A stretch of 64,000 nt of DNA, taken from contig NZ_CP117522.1 of NCBI RefSeq assembly GCF_031679605.1, positions 6,882,001 to 6,946,000 on the forward strand, in the 5' to 3' direction. Made by a program: the position numbers and the translations under genes. The number at the start of each line of letters is the position of its first letter. Position 1 is the first letter of the stretch. The notes beneath the pieces were generated by a model. It saw nothing but the letters and a program-made list of their open reading frames with translations, was not told where the DNA came from and did no database searches. Source of the DNA: Streptomyces luomodiensis (lineage in GTDB: Bacteria; Actinomycetota; Actinomycetes; Streptomycetales; Streptomycetaceae). This document shows, piece by piece, positions 54,507-64,000 of the stretch.

Positions 54507-56125
54507 TGGGGTTCGCCCGCACCTGCTCGGTGGCGCTGGTCGGGGTCGAGGGCGTCGTGGTGGAGGTCCAGGCCGATCTGGAGCCGGGAGTGGCGGCCTT
54601 CACACTCGTCGGGCTGCCCGACAAGAGCCTGGTGGAGAGCCGGGACCGGGTCCGCGCGGCCGTCGTCAACTCGGGATGCGAATGGCCCCAGAGGAAGCTC
54701 ACGGTGGGACTCAGCCCGGCGTCCGTCCCCAAGGGCGGCAGCGGCTTCGACCTGGCCGTGGCCTGTGCGGTGCTCGGGGCGGCCGAGCGCGTCGACCCGC
54801 GGGAGATCGCCGATCTGATGATGATCGGGGAGTTGGGCCTGGACGGCCGGGTCCGGCCGGTGCGTGGGGTGCTGCCCGCCGTCCTCGCCGCCTCCGAGGC
54901 GGGCTACCGGCAGGTCGTGGTCCCCGAGCAGACGGCGGCGGAGGCGGCCCTGGTGCCGGGCGTCTCGGTGCTGGGCGTGCGGAGCCTGCGCCAGCTGATC
55001 GCGGTGCTGACGGACGAGCCGGTGCCGGAGGAGGAGGCCCAGGAGCTGGGCCGCCCCGATCCGATGCTCGCCGGGCTCACCGTGCCCGGCGCCGGTATGG
55101 GCACCGGCGTCGCCGCGGTGCCCGGGGCCGGGGCCAGGCGGCCCGATCTGGCCGAGGTGGCCGGGCAGCGGGCCGCCCGCACCGCCCTGGAGGTCGCGGC
55201 CGCGGGCGGGCACCACCTCTTCCTCAGCGGGCCGCCGGGCGCCGGCAAGACCATGCTGGCCGAGCGGCTGCCCGGTCTGCTGCCACCGCTCACCCAGCAG
55301 GAGGCCCTGGAGGTCACCGCGGTCCACTCGGTCGCCGGGGTCCTCCCGCCGGGCCAGCCGCTGGTGGACACCCCGCCCTACTGCGCCCCGCATCACTCGG
55401 CGACCATGGCCGCCCTCGTCGGCGGGGGCAACGGTCTGCCGAGACCGGGCGCGGTCTCGCTCGCCCACCGCGGGGTGCTCTTCCTCGACGAGGCTCCCGA
55501 GTTCAGCGGGCAGGCACTGGACGCCCTGCGGCAGCCCCTGGAGTCGGGGCATGTGGTGGTGGCCCGGTCCGCCGGGATGATGCGGATGCCGGCGCGCTTC
55601 TTGCTGATGCTGGCGGCCAACCCCTGCCCCTGCGGGCGCCATGGGCTGATGGGCGACGTCTGCGAGTGCTCGCCCGCCACGGTCCGCCGCTACCAGGCGC
55701 GGCTGTCCGGTCCGCTGCTGGACCGGGTGGACCTGCGCGTCCATGTCGAGGCGGTGAGCCGCGCCGAGCTCACCGGGGCCGGTGGCGCGGCGGAGAGCAG
55801 CGCGTCCGTCGCGGCCCGGGTGCGGGAGGCCCGGGAGCGGTCCGCCGCCCGCCTCCAGGACACCCCCTGGCGGCTGAACAGCGAGGTGCCCGGCCATGAG
55901 CTGCGCACCCGCTGGCAGCCGTCCCCCGGCGCGCTGCGTGAGGCCGAGCGGGACATGGAGCGCGGGCTGCTCACCGCCCGGGGGCTCGACCGGGTGCTGA
56001 GGGTCGCCTGGACCGTCGCCGACCTGGCCGGGCACGACCGGCCCATGGCGCCGGACATCGCCCAGGCGCTGCAACTGCGCACCGGAGTCAGCCGCGGGGT
56101 GCCGGTCGGAGCGGGGGAGTACTGA
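54506..56125 (+). CDS. yifB: YifB/ComM family Mg-chelatase-like AAA protein
   Basis: 539 residues. N-terminal LON-like domain (GVEGVVVEVQADLEPGVAAF), central AAA ATPase with GPPGAGKTMLAERLPGLLPP and the Walker B LFLDEAPEF, and a C-terminal domain with the cysteine cluster (NPCPCGRHGL and CECSPATV). ComM is a branch-migration helicase for transformation in Gammaproteobacteria; here the role is inferred. Coupled on both sides by TGATG overlaps. Confidence 0.95.
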   Translation: MGFARTCSVALVGVEGVVVEVQADLEPGVAAFTLVGLPDKSLVESRDRVRAAVVNSGCEWPQRKLTVGLSPASVPKGGSGFDLAVACAVLGAAERVDPREIADLMMIGELGLDGRVRPVRGVLPAVLAASEAGYRQVVVPEQTAAEAALVPGVSVLGVRSLRQLIAVLTDEPVPEEEAQELGRPDPMLAGLTVPGAGMGTGVAAVPGAGARRPDLAEVAGQRAARTALEVAAAGGHHLFLSGPPGAGKTMLAERLPGLLPPLTQQEALEVTAVHSVAGVLPPGQPLVDTPPYCAPHHSATMAALVGGGNGLPRPGAVSLAHRGVLFLDEAPEFSGQALDALRQPLESGHVVVARSAGMMRMPARFLLMLAANPCPCGRHGLMGDVCECSPATVRRYQARLSGPLLDRVDLRVHVEAVSRAELTGAGGAAESSASVAARVREARERSAARLQDTPWRLNSEVPGHELRTRWQPSPGALREAERDMERGLLTARGLDRVLRVAWTVADLAGHDRPMAPDIAQALQLRTGVSRGVPVGAGEY

Positions 56126-57480
56126 TGTCCGTACCTTCGGCGGGCGGCCCCGGCGCCGTCCCCGCCCTGTTCCGCGAGCCCCGGCAGGGGCGCGATGTGC
56201 CGGGCGACGGCCGCGACACCCGGGGCGAGGGGTGCGACGTTCCGGGCGCGGGGCACGAGATTCCGGATGAGGGGCAGGGGCTCCCCGGGCGGCGGGGCGT
56301 CCCGGAGGAGGAGCGCCTGGCGCGGGCGGCGCTCACCCGGCTCGTGGAGCCCGGGGACCAGACGGTGGGGCGCTGGCTGCGCCGCATGGGGCCGGAGGCG
56401 CTGTGGCGGGCGCTCACCGGCAAGGGCAAGCCACCGCCCGGGGCGACCGGGGACCGGCTGGCCGGGTGCGCCCTCCGGGCGGCCGCGCTGGACCCGGCCG
56501 CGGACCTCGCACTGATCGCCCGGTGCGGAGGACGGTTCATCTGCCCCGGCGATCTGGACTGGCCCGGTCAGCTCGACGACCTCGGTGACACTCGCCCGGT
56601 CGGGTTATGGGTGCGCGGCCGGGCATCGCTGCGGATGTGGGCGCTGCGCTCGGTCGCCGTGGTGGGCGCGCGGGCCTGCAGCGACTACGGCGCGCATGTC
56701 GCGGCGACCCTCGGTGCCGGGCTGGCCGAGCGGGGCTGGGTGGTGGTCTCCGGGGCGGCCCACGGTGTGGACGGCGCCGCTCACCGAGGGGCGCTCGCCG
56801 CGGACGGGGCCACCGTCGCGGTGCTCGCCTCCGGTGTGGACGTCCCCTATCCGCGCGGGCATGCCGAGTTGATCGCGCGGATCGCGGAACAGGGCCTGGT
56901 GCTTGCCGAGTTGCCGCCCGGAGCACATCCGACACGGGCCAGATTCGTGCTCCGCAACCGGGTCATCGCCGCCCTGACCCGCGGCACGGTCGTGGTCGAG
57001 GCCCAGTACCGCAGCGGATCGCTGGTCACCGCGCGCCGGGCACAACAGCTCGGGCGGTCCACCATGGGGGTGCCGGGACCGGTGACCAGCGGGCTCTCCG
57101 CCGGGGTGCACGAACTGCTGCGCGGGGAGGCCGTCCTGGTCACCGACGCCGCCGAAGTCGCCGAGCTCATCGGCGGCATCGGAGACCTCGCTCCCGAGCG
57201 GCGGGGGCCGCTGATCGAGCGGGACCTGCTCGATCCCGTGACGGCACGGGTGCTGGAAGCGTTGTCGGCACGGGGCGGCAACGACCTGCGGGAGGTGGCC
57301 CGGGAATCCGGGACCGGCTGCGACGAGGCCCTGGGCCGGCTCCACGAACTGCTCGCCCTGGGCTTCGTCGAACGTCATGGCGATCGCTGGGAGTTGATGC
57401 GTCCGGTGCGCCGGAGTGACGGCGCACGGCGAGGCGATCCCCCGAATCGGGGCAATCGGGTGAAAGGGTTGAGGCGATGA
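56125..57480 (+). CDS. dprA: DprA-like DNA processing protein
   Basis: 451 residues. A Gly/Asp-rich N-terminal extension of about 70 residues precedes the Rossmann-like DprA domain: SVAVVGARACSDYGAHVA, VVSGAAHGVDGAAHRGAL, GVDVPYPRGHAELI, the later FVLRNRVIAALTRGTVVVEA and a small C-terminal winged helix. DprA loads RecA on single-stranded DNA in naturally competent species; Streptomyces has no known natural competence, so the role here is unclear. Leu161 is encoded by TTA (56605-56607), one of only two TTA codons I found in the window. Confidence 0.94.
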   Translation: MSVPSAGGPGAVPALFREPRQGRDVPGDGRDTRGEGCDVPGAGHEIPDEGQGLPGRRGVPEEERLARAALTRLVEPGDQTVGRWLRRMGPEALWRALTGKGKPPPGATGDRLAGCALRAAALDPAADLALIARCGGRFICPGDLDWPGQLDDLGDTRPVGLWVRGRASLRMWALRSVAVVGARACSDYGAHVAATLGAGLAERGWVVVSGAAHGVDGAAHRGALAADGATVAVLASGVDVPYPRGHAELIARIAEQGLVLAELPPGAHPTRARFVLRNRVIAALTRGTVVVEAQYRSGSLVTARRAQQLGRSTMGVPGPVTSGLSAGVHELLRGEAVLVTDAAEVAELIGGIGDLAPERRGPLIERDLLDPVTARVLEALSARGGNDLREVARESGTGCDEALGRLHELLALGFVERHGDRWELMRPVRRSDGARRGDPPNRGNRVKGLRR

Positions 57481-57609
57481 CCGTATCCGCACACCGCCGA
57501 GCCGACGCCCTTCGCATACCGCGACGCCGCAGTCACGCTACGCTCACAAGGTTTCCGGCGGAAGCGTACGTCCGCACCCATGTCATGGCAGAACGGCTCA
57601 AGGCGACGA

Positions 57610-58443
57610 ATGCCCCAGCACATCTCCGGGTCTGACAGCGCGGCGCCGCCCGCGGCCCGCGGCGCGGTGCGCCCTGCCGCGCCCTCCTCGCTCGACGAGC
57701 TGTGGCGGTCGTACAAGACCACGGGCGACGGCCGGCTGCGGGAGCAGCTGATCCTGCACTACTCACCGCTGGTGAAATATGTGGCCGGCCGGGTCAGCGT
57801 CGGACTGCCCTCCAACGTCGAGCAGGCGGACTTCGTCTCGTCCGGGGTCTTCGGACTGATCGACGCCATCGAGAAGTTCGACCCCGAGCGCGCCATCAAG
57901 TTCGAGACCTACGCGATCACCCGCATCCGCGGCGCGATGATCGACGAGCTGCGGGCACTGGACTGGATCCCGCGGTCGGTGCGCCAGAAGGCTCGGGCCG
58001 TGGAGCGGGCGTACGCCACGCTGGAGGCCCGGCTGCGCCGCACGCCCTCGGAGGCCGAGGTGGCCGCCGAGATGGACATCGGCCTGGAGGAACTGCACGG
58101 TGTTTTCAGCCAGTTGTCGCTCGCCAATGTGGTCGCCCTGGAGGAGCTGCTGCACGTGGGCGGCGAGGGCGGTGACCGGCTCAGCCTCATGGACACCCTC
58201 GAGGACACCGCCGCGGACAACCCGGTCGAGGTGGCCGAGGACCGGGAGCTGCGCCGGCTGCTCGCCCGCGCGATCAACACCCTCCCGGAGCGGGAGAAGA
58301 CCGTGGTCACGCTCTACTACTACGAGGGGCTCACGCTCGCCGAGATCGGTCAGGTGCTCGGCGTCACCGAGAGCCGGGTCAGCCAGATCCACACCAAGTC
58401 GGTGCTCCAGCTGCGGGCGAAACTCGCCGACGTCGGGCGCTGA
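57610..58443 (+). CDS. whiG: sigma factor WhiG
   Basis: 277 residues. RNA polymerase sigma factor of the FliA/SigF class that starts sporulation in aerial hyphae. Region 2 has [20 protein letters not shown] and [19 protein letters not shown]; region 4 ends in [20 protein letters not shown]. The ATG at 57610 with AAGGCGACGA; the in-frame start at 57580 is unlikely. Separated from dprA by 129 bp. The short spacer holds no obvious promoter; in S. coelicolor, from memory, extra genes lie between dprA and whiG. Confidence 0.97.
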   Translation: MPQHISGSDSAAPPAARGAVRPAAPSSLDELWRSYKTTGDGRLREQLILHYSPLVKYVAGRVSVGLPSNVEQADFVSSGVFGLIDAIEKFDPERAIKFETYAITRIRGAMIDELRALDWIPRSVRQKARAVERAYATLEARLRRTPSEAEVAAEMDIGLEELHGVFSQLSLANVVALEELLHVGGEGGDRLSLMDTLEDTAADNPVEVAEDRELRRLLARAINTLPEREKTVVTLYYYEGLTLAEIGQVLGVTESRVSQIHTKSVLQLRAKLADVGR

Positions 58444-58482
58444 ATCGTCCCTTCGGCATCGCCCTCCCGGCGGCCTCTTCCG

Positions 58483-58488
58483 TAAAGT
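58483..58488 (+). promoter_or_regulatory. putative -10 element for the TetR gene (leaderless type)
   Basis: TAAAGT ends 6 nt before the GTG at 58495 and no Shine-Dalgarno sequence is present. Confidence 0.4.
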
Positions 58489-58494
58489 GGACGG

Positions 58495-59076
58495 GTGCCC
58501 AGGATTCGAGCGGCCTCAGTGGCCGAGCACCGGACGATGCAGCGCGCGGCCCTGCTGGAGGCCGCCCGCTCCCTGCTGTCCGAGGGCGGAACGGAGGCGC
58601 TGACCTTCCCCGCCCTCGCCGAGCGCACGGGCCTCGCGCGGTCCTCCGTCTATGAGTACTTCCGCTCCCGCGCCGCCGTGGTCGAGGAGCTGTGCGCCGT
58701 CGATTTCCCGGTCTGGGCCGCCGAGGTCGAGGCCGCGATGGAGGGGGCCGACGGACCCGAGGCGAAGATCGAGGCGTATGTCCGCCGGCAGCTGGCGCTC
58801 GTCGGCGACCGCCGGCACCGCGCCGTGGTGGCGATCTCCGCCGGTGAGCTGGACGCGGGCGCGCGGGAGAAGATCCGGGCCGCCCATGGTGGGCTGATCG
58901 CCATGGTGGTCGAGGCCCTCGCGGCCCTCGGGCATGAGCAGCCGCGGCTCTCGGCCGTGCTGCTCCAGGGCGTCGTGGACGCCGCGGTCCGGCGCATCGA
59001 GCTGGGCGCGGCCGAGGACCCCGAGCGGATCACCGAGGCGGCCGTCGCCATGGCCCTGCGCGGCGTCCGGGGCTGA
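58495..59076 (+). CDS. TetR-family regulator
   Basis: 193 residues. The helix-turn-helix is LTFPALAERTGLARSSVYEYF, followed by the dimerising ligand domain. Standard size. The 3' end overlaps the convergent M23 peptidase gene by 47 bp. No target is obvious; TetR genes often act on a neighbour, so the peptidase is a candidate. Confidence 0.92.
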   Translation: MPRIRAASVAEHRTMQRAALLEAARSLLSEGGTEALTFPALAERTGLARSSVYEYFRSRAAVVEELCAVDFPVWAAEVEAAMEGADGPEAKIEAYVRRQLALVGDRRHRAVVAISAGELDAGAREKIRAAHGGLIAMVVEALAALGHEQPRLSAVLLQGVVDAAVRRIELGAAEDPERITEAAVAMALRGVRG

Positions 59077-59836
59077 CCTCCGCTCTCCGGTTCCTTCGCC
59101 GCCCCACCGGATGCGTGGGGCGGCGACCCAGGCGGATTCGCGCCCAGACAGACGCCCCCACCAGCGCCGCTGCCGCCGGCAGCCGGGTGCCCCCGGCGGG
59201 GGAGGCGAGGGCGGTGACCACGGGCGCGTCGCGCACACCGAACACCGGAAGCAGTCGGGAGGGGCCGCCCCGCAGCATCGACGGCGGCAGCAGCGACAGG
59301 GGGTCGAGATAGCGGTCCGCGCGCCGCAGCCCCCAGTGCAGGCAGCCGGACCGGCAATGGAAGGGGCCCGGCGCCACCACGCCGACCACCTGCCCCGCCC
59401 TCACCCGCTCACCCTTCGCCACCGTGGCACGCACCGGTTCGTAGGTGGTGCGCAGCGGAGGGGAGCCGGTCCCGGACAGCTCGACCACCAGCACGCCGCG
59501 GCCCGCGACCGGCCCCGCGAAGCTCACCCGCCCCGCTCCCGCCGCCCGCACCCGCTCGCCCGCGCGCGCCGCGAGATCGACCCCGCGATGCCCTGCCGCC
59601 CAGGGCGCCGGCGGTGGCCGCCAGCCCCTCAGCACGCTCGGCCGCACCGCCGGCCCACCATCGACCGGCCAGGACCGCTCGCGGACCCCGCCCGGATCCG
59701 CCACCGCGCTCCGATCCGCCGCCGCGGCCGGTGTCGCCGGCAGGAGTGCCGCCGGAAGAGCCGGAAGAGCTGCCGCCAGCACCGGCAGCGCCAGAATCAC
59801 CAGGGCAAGCGCCCGTCCCACCACAAGCCTTCGCAT
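59030..59836 (-). CDS. secreted M23-family peptidase-like protein
   Basis: 268 residues. Signal peptide at residues 1-40 (hydrophobic LALVILALPVLAAALPALPA ending AAAAD). The M23/LytM fold has GHRGVDLAARAGERV with the first metal ligands, and HCRSGCLHWGLRR for the second histidine pair. It is expected to cut peptidoglycan crosslinks outside the cell. About 60 Arg/Pro-rich residues follow, largely disordered. ATG at 59836 with GGAGGGC. Its end is antisense to the TetR gene. Confidence 0.9.
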   Translation of the reverse strand: MRRLVVGRALALVILALPVLAAALPALPAALLPATPAAAADRSAVADPGGVRERSWPVDGGPAVRPSVLRGWRPPPAPWAAGHRGVDLAARAGERVRAAGAGRVSFAGPVAGRGVLVVELSGTGSPPLRTTYEPVRATVAKGERVRAGQVVGVVAPGPFHCRSGCLHWGLRRADRYLDPLSLLPPSMLRGGPSRLLPVFGVRDAPVVTALASPAGGTRLPAAAALVGASVWARIRLGRRPTHPVGRRRNRRAEVSPGRRAGPWRRPPR

Positions 59837-59905
59837 GCCCTCCACGGTGGCCCGGCGGCTCGAAACGGGTGGATCATGGGCGGAATCGGGGGACTACTCA
59901 CGGGT

Positions 59906-59914
59906 TGTGGATAA
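59906..59914 (-). promoter_or_regulatory. DnaA box (exact consensus)
   Basis: TGTGGATAA reads TTATCCACA on the minus strand, an exact match to the general bacterial DnaA box, upstream of rpsB. Confidence 0.45.
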
Positions 59915-59957
59915 CGCCGTCACCCGGCACCGTACCCGTCCCGTACACTTCTTATGG

Positions 59958-59977
59958 CGATCCGGGTCACCGGATCG
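59958..59977 (+). promoter_or_regulatory. leader hairpin upstream of rpsB
   Basis: Perfect 8-bp stem CGATCCGG/CCGGATCG with a GTCA loop in the leader of the S2 operon; a candidate site for S2 autoregulation. Confidence 0.45.
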
Positions 59978-60151
59978 ACTTCGCACGCCCCGCCACCGGC
60001 GCTCCGATCGCGCATCGGTCAGCTCGGTGGCCGCGCCTCTCGGTCTTCGGACGACACCTGAAAAGGGCCCCGTCCGTGGCAGGCGCGTCGGGACGTCAGG
60101 AGCGGCGGCCGCCCGGCCGCCGTGGAACCGAGTACCTCAAGGAGTACGGCC

Positions 60152-61051
60152 ATGGCCGTCGTCACGATGCGGGAGCTGCTGGAGAGCGGCGTCCACTTCG
60201 GGCACCAGACCCGCCGCTGGAACCCGAAGATGAAGCGCTTCATCTTCACCGAGCGCAACGGCATCTACATCATCGACCTGCTCCAGTCGCTGTCGTACAT
60301 CGACCGCGCCTACGAGTTCGTCAAGGAGACCGTTGCCCACGGCGGCTCCATCATGTTCGTCGGCACGAAGAAGCAGGCGCAGGAGGCCATCGCCGAGCAG
60401 GCGACCCGCGTCGGCATGCCGTACGTCAACCAGCGCTGGCTGGGCGGTATGCTCACCAACTTCTCGACCGTCTACAAGCGCCTTCAGCGCCTGAAGGAGC
60501 TCGAGCAGATCGACTTCGAGGACGTGGCCGCCTCCGGCCTCACCAAGAAGGAGCTCCTGGTCCTCTCCCGTGAGAAGGCCAAGCTGGAGAAGACCCTCGG
60601 CGGTATCCGCGAGATGCAGAAGGTGCCGAGCGCCGTCTGGATCGTGGACACCAAGAAGGAGCACATCGCCGTCGGTGAGGCGCGCAAGCTCCGGATCCCG
60701 GTCGTCGCGATCCTCGACACCAACTGCGACCCGGACGAGGTCGACTACAAGATCCCGGGCAACGACGACGCGATCCGCTCCGTCACCCTGCTCACCCGGG
60801 TGATCGCCGACGCCGTCGCCGAGGGCCTCATCGCCCGCTCCGGCGTCGCCACCGGTGACGAGAAGGCCGACAAGGCCGCGGGTGAGCCGCTCGCCGAGTG
60901 GGAGCGCGACCTGCTCGAGGGCGAGAAGAAGGCGGACGAGGGCGAGGCCAAGCCCGCCGAGGCCGCCGCGGACAAGCCGGCCGAGGACGCCAAGCCCGCC
61001 GAGGACGCCAAGCCGGCCGAGGCCCCCGCCGCGGGCGCCGAGCAGGGCTGA
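60152..61051 (+). CDS. rpsB: 30S ribosomal protein S2
   Basis: 299 residues. Residues 1-230 are S2 ([20 protein letters not shown] ... [12 protein letters not shown]). The tail is Ala/Glu/Lys-rich with AEDAKP repeats, common in Streptomyces. AAGGAG ribosome site. First gene of rpsB-tsf. Confidence 0.97.
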   Translation: MAVVTMRELLESGVHFGHQTRRWNPKMKRFIFTERNGIYIIDLLQSLSYIDRAYEFVKETVAHGGSIMFVGTKKQAQEAIAEQATRVGMPYVNQRWLGGMLTNFSTVYKRLQRLKELEQIDFEDVAASGLTKKELLVLSREKAKLEKTLGGIREMQKVPSAVWIVDTKKEHIAVGEARKLRIPVVAILDTNCDPDEVDYKIPGNDDAIRSVTLLTRVIADAVAEGLIARSGVATGDEKADKAAGEPLAEWERDLLEGEKKADEGEAKPAEAAADKPAEDAKPAEDAKPAEAPAAGAEQG

Positions 61052-61080
61052 CCACTCAGACGTCACTCAGACGGTGTATG

Positions 61081-61118
61081 ACGGCGGGGGACGGTGCCGG
61101 TGGCGCCGCCCCCGCCGT
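61081..61118 (+). terminator. hairpin between rpsB and tsf
   Basis: Perfect 10-bp stem (ACGGCGGGGG with CCCCCGCCGT) around an 18-nt loop; probably partial termination within the operon. Confidence 0.6.
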
Positions 61119-61161
61119 TCACCCGTAGAGCTTTCGACTTTCGAGAAGAGATTCACAGATC

Positions 61162-61998
61162 ATGGCGAACTTCACCGCCGCTGACGTCAAGAAGCTCCGT
61201 GAGCTGACCGGCGCCGGCATGATGGACTGCAAGAAGGCGCTGGACGAGGCCGAGGGCAACGTCGACAAGGCCGTCGAGATCCTGCGCGTCAAGGGCCAGA
61301 AGGGCGTGGCCAAGCGCGAGGGTCGCAGCGCCGAGAACGGTGCCGTCGTCTCCGTCATCGCGGACGACAAGTCCTCCGGCGTGCTGGTCGAGCTGAAGTG
61401 CGAGACCGACTTCGTGGCCAAGGGCGACAAGTTCGTGGCCGTCGCCGACGCCATCGCCGCCCACGTCGCCAAGACCTCCCCGGCCGATCTGGAGGCCCTG
61501 CTCTCCTCCGAGATCGAGGCGGGCAAGACCGTCCAGGCGTACGTCGACGAGGCCAACGCGACCCTCGGCGAGAAGATCGTCCTGGACCGCTTCGCGCAGT
61601 TCTCCGGCGGCTACGTCGCGGCGTACATGCACCGCACCAGCCCGGACCTGCCGCCGCAGGTCGGCGTCCTGGTCGAGCTGGACAAGGAAGACGCCACGGT
61701 CGCCAAGGACGTCGCGCAGCACATCGCGGCCTTCGCCCCGAAGTTCCTCACCCGTGACGAGATCCCGGCCGAGACGGTCGAGAACGAGCGCCGGGTCGCC
61801 GAGGCCACCGCTCGCGAGGAGGGCAAGCCCGAGGCCGCCCTGCCGAAGATCATCGAGGGCCGCGTCAACGGCTTCTTCAAGGAGAACGTCCTGGTGGACC
61901 AGGCGTTCGCCAAGGACAACAAGAAGTCCGTCCAGAAGATCCTGGACGAGGCCGGTGTCTCGCTCAAGCGCTTCGCCCGTTTCCGCGTCGGCGTCTGA
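61162..61998 (+). CDS. tsf: elongation factor Ts
   Basis: 278 residues. Nucleotide exchange factor for EF-Tu. N-terminal UBA-like [20 protein letters not shown] with [11 protein letters not shown], core [12 protein letters not shown], and C-terminal FARFRVGV. Normal length. Confidence 0.97.
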   Translation: MANFTAADVKKLRELTGAGMMDCKKALDEAEGNVDKAVEILRVKGQKGVAKREGRSAENGAVVSVIADDKSSGVLVELKCETDFVAKGDKFVAVADAIAAHVAKTSPADLEALLSSEIEAGKTVQAYVDEANATLGEKIVLDRFAQFSGGYVAAYMHRTSPDLPPQVGVLVELDKEDATVAKDVAQHIAAFAPKFLTRDEIPAETVENERRVAEATAREEGKPEAALPKIIEGRVNGFFKENVLVDQAFAKDNKKSVQKILDEAGVSLKRFARFRVGV

Positions 61999-62153
61999 GC
62001 CGAGCAGCGAATGACCGGCGACCCCGATAGGGTCGTAGGCAGCCAACCGTCAACCGGTCGGCCGCAGATGTGACGAGGAGGCCATTGCCGCAGAGGTCGT
62101 AACAGGACCCGTCCGGCAGTGGCCTTCTTCGTATGTGCACGAGGAGATCTCCA

Positions 62154-62936
62154 ATGAATCACGGCGCGGACGCCAAACAGGCCGCCGACGACAAGAAAGC
62201 GCACGGCGCGGCCCAGCACGGCCGCTTCCTGCTGAAGCTGTCCGGCGAGGCGTTCGCCGGAGGCGGGGGACTCGGTGTCGACCCGGACGTCGTGCACGCC
62301 ATCGCCCGCGAGGTCGCCGCCGTGGTGCGGGACGGCGCCGAGATCGCCATCGTCATCGGCGGCGGCAACTTCTTCCGCGGTGCGGAGCTACAGCAGCGCG
62401 GTATGGACCGGGCCCGCTCGGACTACATGGGCATGCTCGGAACCGTCATGAACTGCCTCGCCCTCCAGGACTTCCTGGAAAAGGAGGGCATCGACTCCCG
62501 CGTCCAGACCGCCATCACCATGGGGCAGGTCGCGGAGCCGTACATTCCGCTGCGCGCGGTGCGCCATCTGGAGAAGGGGCGCGTGGTCATCTTCGGCGCG
62601 GGCATGGGCATGCCGTACTTCTCCACGGACACCACCGCGGCCCAGCGCGCCCTGGAGATCGACGCACAGGCCCTGCTCATGGGCAAGAACGGCGTGGACG
62701 GGGTCTATGACTCCGACCCCGCCCGCAACCCCGACGCGGTGAAGTTCGACGCGCTGGAGTACGGCGAGGTGATCACCCGGGACCTCAAGGTCGCCGACGC
62801 CACCGCGATCACCCTCTGCCGGGACAACAAGCTGCCCATCCTCGTCTTCGAGCTCCTGGCCGAAGGAAATATCGCGCGCGCGGTGAAGGGTGAGAAGATC
62901 GGCACTCTGGTGAGCGACCAGGGCTCCCGGGCCTGA
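62154..62936 (+). CDS. pyrH: UMP kinase
   Basis: 260 residues. Amino acid kinase fold with [48 protein letters not shown] and a C-terminal [11 protein letters not shown]. First 22 residues are an extension. ATG at 62154 with AGGAGA. Precedes frr by 104 nt. Confidence 0.96.
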   Translation: MNHGADAKQAADDKKAHGAAQHGRFLLKLSGEAFAGGGGLGVDPDVVHAIAREVAAVVRDGAEIAIVIGGGNFFRGAELQQRGMDRARSDYMGMLGTVMNCLALQDFLEKEGIDSRVQTAITMGQVAEPYIPLRAVRHLEKGRVVIFGAGMGMPYFSTDTTAAQRALEIDAQALLMGKNGVDGVYDSDPARNPDAVKFDALEYGEVITRDLKVADATAITLCRDNKLPILVFELLAEGNIARAVKGEKIGTLVSDQGSRA

Positions 62937-63040
62937 CGGCTCGTACGGGGGATGGACAACGGCCTGCCGGTCGGACACCGTGCAGGAGAAGACGCACGCA
63001 GGGGCGAGGCTCTGCTTACTGATAACACCAGGAGCAAGTG

Positions 63041-63598
63041 GTGATCGAAGAGATCCTCCTCGAGGCCGAGGAGAAGATGGAGAAGGCCGTTGTGGTCGCC
63101 AAGGAGGACTTCGCCGCGATCCGCACCGGGCGTGCGCACCCGGCGATGTTCAACAAGATCGTGGCGGACTACTACGGTGCGCTGACGCCGATCAATCAGC
63201 TGGCGTCGTTCTCGGTGCCCGAGCCGCGGATGGCCGTGGTCACGCCGTTCGACAAGACCGCGCTCCGCAACATCGAGCAGGCGATCCGGGACTCGGACCT
63301 GGGCGTCAACCCGAGCAATGACGGCAATATCATCCGGGTGGTGTTCCCCGAGCTCACCGAACAGCGCCGCAAGGAGTTCATCAAGGTCGCCAAGGGCAAG
63401 GGCGAGGACGCGAAGATCTCGATCCGCAGCGTCCGGCGCAAGGCCAAGGAGTCCATCGACAAGCTGATCAAGGACGGCGAGGTCGGCGAGGACGAGGGGC
63501 GCCGTGCCGAGAAGGAGCTCGACGACCTCACGGCGAAGTATGTCGCGCAGGTGGATGAGCTGCTCAAGCACAAGGAAGCCGAGCTGCTCGAGGTCTGA
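63041..63598 (+). CDS. frr: ribosome recycling factor
   Basis: 185 residues, exact family length. Splits post-termination ribosomes with [32 protein letters not shown] and the C-terminal coiled arm are typical. I chose the second of two adjacent GTGs (63041), 6 nt after AGGAG. Its stop overlaps the cdsA ATG (TGATG). Confidence 0.96.
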   Translation: MIEEILLEAEEKMEKAVVVAKEDFAAIRTGRAHPAMFNKIVADYYGALTPINQLASFSVPEPRMAVVTPFDKTALRNIEQAIRDSDLGVNPSNDGNIIRVVFPELTEQRRKEFIKVAKGKGEDAKISIRSVRRKAKESIDKLIKDGEVGEDEGRRAEKELDDLTAKYVAQVDELLKHKEAELLEV

Positions 63599-64000
63599 TG
63601 AACGACTCTTCCTGGGGGGCCCCACCGAGCGCCGGACTCCGGGGACCGGATCAGGGCACCGCACCCGGCTATGGCTGGGAGGTGCCCTCTTCTTCGGCGG
63701 GTCCCGTGCACGAGGTGGGTGGGGCGGCGCAGACTCGCCCCATGCCCACCGTGCCTCACGCAGGCGGCGACTCCGGCGAGGCCGCCGACCGTGACCGGGG
63801 GGCCGCCCAGCCGGGTGGCCCCCTCTTCCGCGACGAGCGGGAGCCGCAGCCCGGATCCCGGCAGCCCGCCGGGCATCCGCCGACGCCCCCCGACCCCGCG
63901 TCCGACCCGGCCCTGGCCGGCGGCGCGCGCAGCGGCGGTGCGGGGCAGGGGAAGAAGAAGAGCGCCGGCCGCAATCTGCGCGCCGCGATAGGGGTGGGCG
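63598..64000 (+). CDS. cdsA: phosphatidate cytidylyltransferase (5' part)
   Basis: 134 residues visible, cut by the window end. A Pro/Gly-rich, disordered N-terminus of about 120 residues ends in GKKKSAGRNLRAAIGVG, the usual start of the actinobacterial CdsA membrane domain. It makes CDP-diacylglycerol for phospholipids. The assignment rests on this short end and on its position after frr. Confidence 0.85.
   Translation, partial: MNDSSWGAPPSAGLRGPDQGTAPGYGWEVPSSSAGPVHEVGGAAQTRPMPTVPHAGGDSGEAADRDRGAAQPGGPLFRDEREPQPGSRQPAGHPPTPPDPASDPALAGGARSGGAGQGKKKSAGRNLRAAIGVG

Larger units (their letters stand above)
59837..60151 (+). other. 315-bp spacer upstream of rpsB
   Basis: No gene. It holds a DnaA box (59906-59914), a possible -10 TACACT (59944-59949), and a hairpin at 59958-59977 in the rpsB leader. 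AAGGAG precedes the rpsB ATG. Confidence 0.55.

Overview
The window is a contiguous 64 kb piece of a Streptomyces chromosome. The evidence is the very high G+C content, the GTG/TTG starts, the near absence of TTA codons, and a gene order (leuCD, hupS, plsC, gpsA, ddl, recG, coaD, rnc, smc, ftsY, nsdA, amtB-glnK-glnD, ffh, rpsP, trmD, four signal peptidases, dprA, whiG, rpsB, tsf, pyrH, frr, cdsA) that matches the conserved Streptomyces core as I remember it from S. coelicolor. The species cannot be fixed from this sequence. I see no rRNA, no intact tRNA, no CRISPR array, no insertion sequence or prophage, and no antibiotic gene cluster.

Layout. 1-9.7 kb: the end of leucine biosynthesis (leuC, leuD), a histone-like HU protein, coenzyme F420 nucleotidyltransferase, phospholipid precursors (plsC, gpsA), D-Ala-D-Ala ligase, a lipoprotein, a small AsnC-type domain protein, thiamine kinases (thiL, thiD) and L28. 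9.9-19.4 kb: a fatty-acid-kinase-like DAK2 protein, recG, rsmD, coaD, a coiled-coil protein with a Gln/His-rich tail, then the DUF177-rpmF-rnc-mutM cluster. 19.3-29.8 kb: an HxlR regulator, a secreted CAP-domain protein, acylphosphatase, a small coiled-coil protein, smc, a glucose-type permease, a luciferase-like oxidoreductase and two small unknowns. 29.8-36.9 kb: a two-component system, ftsY, a Prim-Pol protein and nsdA. 37-43 kb: nitrogen sensing (amtB-glnK-glnD with an upstream GlnR-type box) and ffh. 43-54 kb: a methyltransferase, an archaeal/eukaryotic-type ProRS, a small HEAVH zinc protein, the rpsP-khpA-rimM-trmD-rplS translation block and four type I signal peptidases. 54-64 kb: YraN, YifB/ComM and DprA, then whiG, a TetR regulator, an M23 peptidase, and rpsB-tsf-pyrH-frr-cdsA (cut by the window end).

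The genes form several working modules. ffh and ftsY with the four signal peptidases cover protein targeting and processing. amtB, glnK and glnD form an ammonium-sensing relay. rnc, nsdA and whiG link RNA processing and development. The translation genes sit in tight, often stop/start-overlapping operons.

The most unusual features are these. (1) Short tandem duplications cluster at gene 3' ends. At cofC, thiL, the DAK2 gene and recG they span the stop codon; after the coiled-coil gene they lie just past it; in the sensor kinase six 15-bp units form the coding tail, and the frame then runs 98 bp into the regulator gene. (2) Smc carries a disordered, Pro/Gly/Ala-rich insertion of about 155 residues in its hinge. 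(3) The only two TTA codons I found are in nsdA and dprA, which suggests bldA dependence. (4) The permease promoter region has three ACTTGAAG boxes and a 22-bp palindrome. (5) A 30-bp perfect palindrome separates the third and fourth signal peptidase genes.
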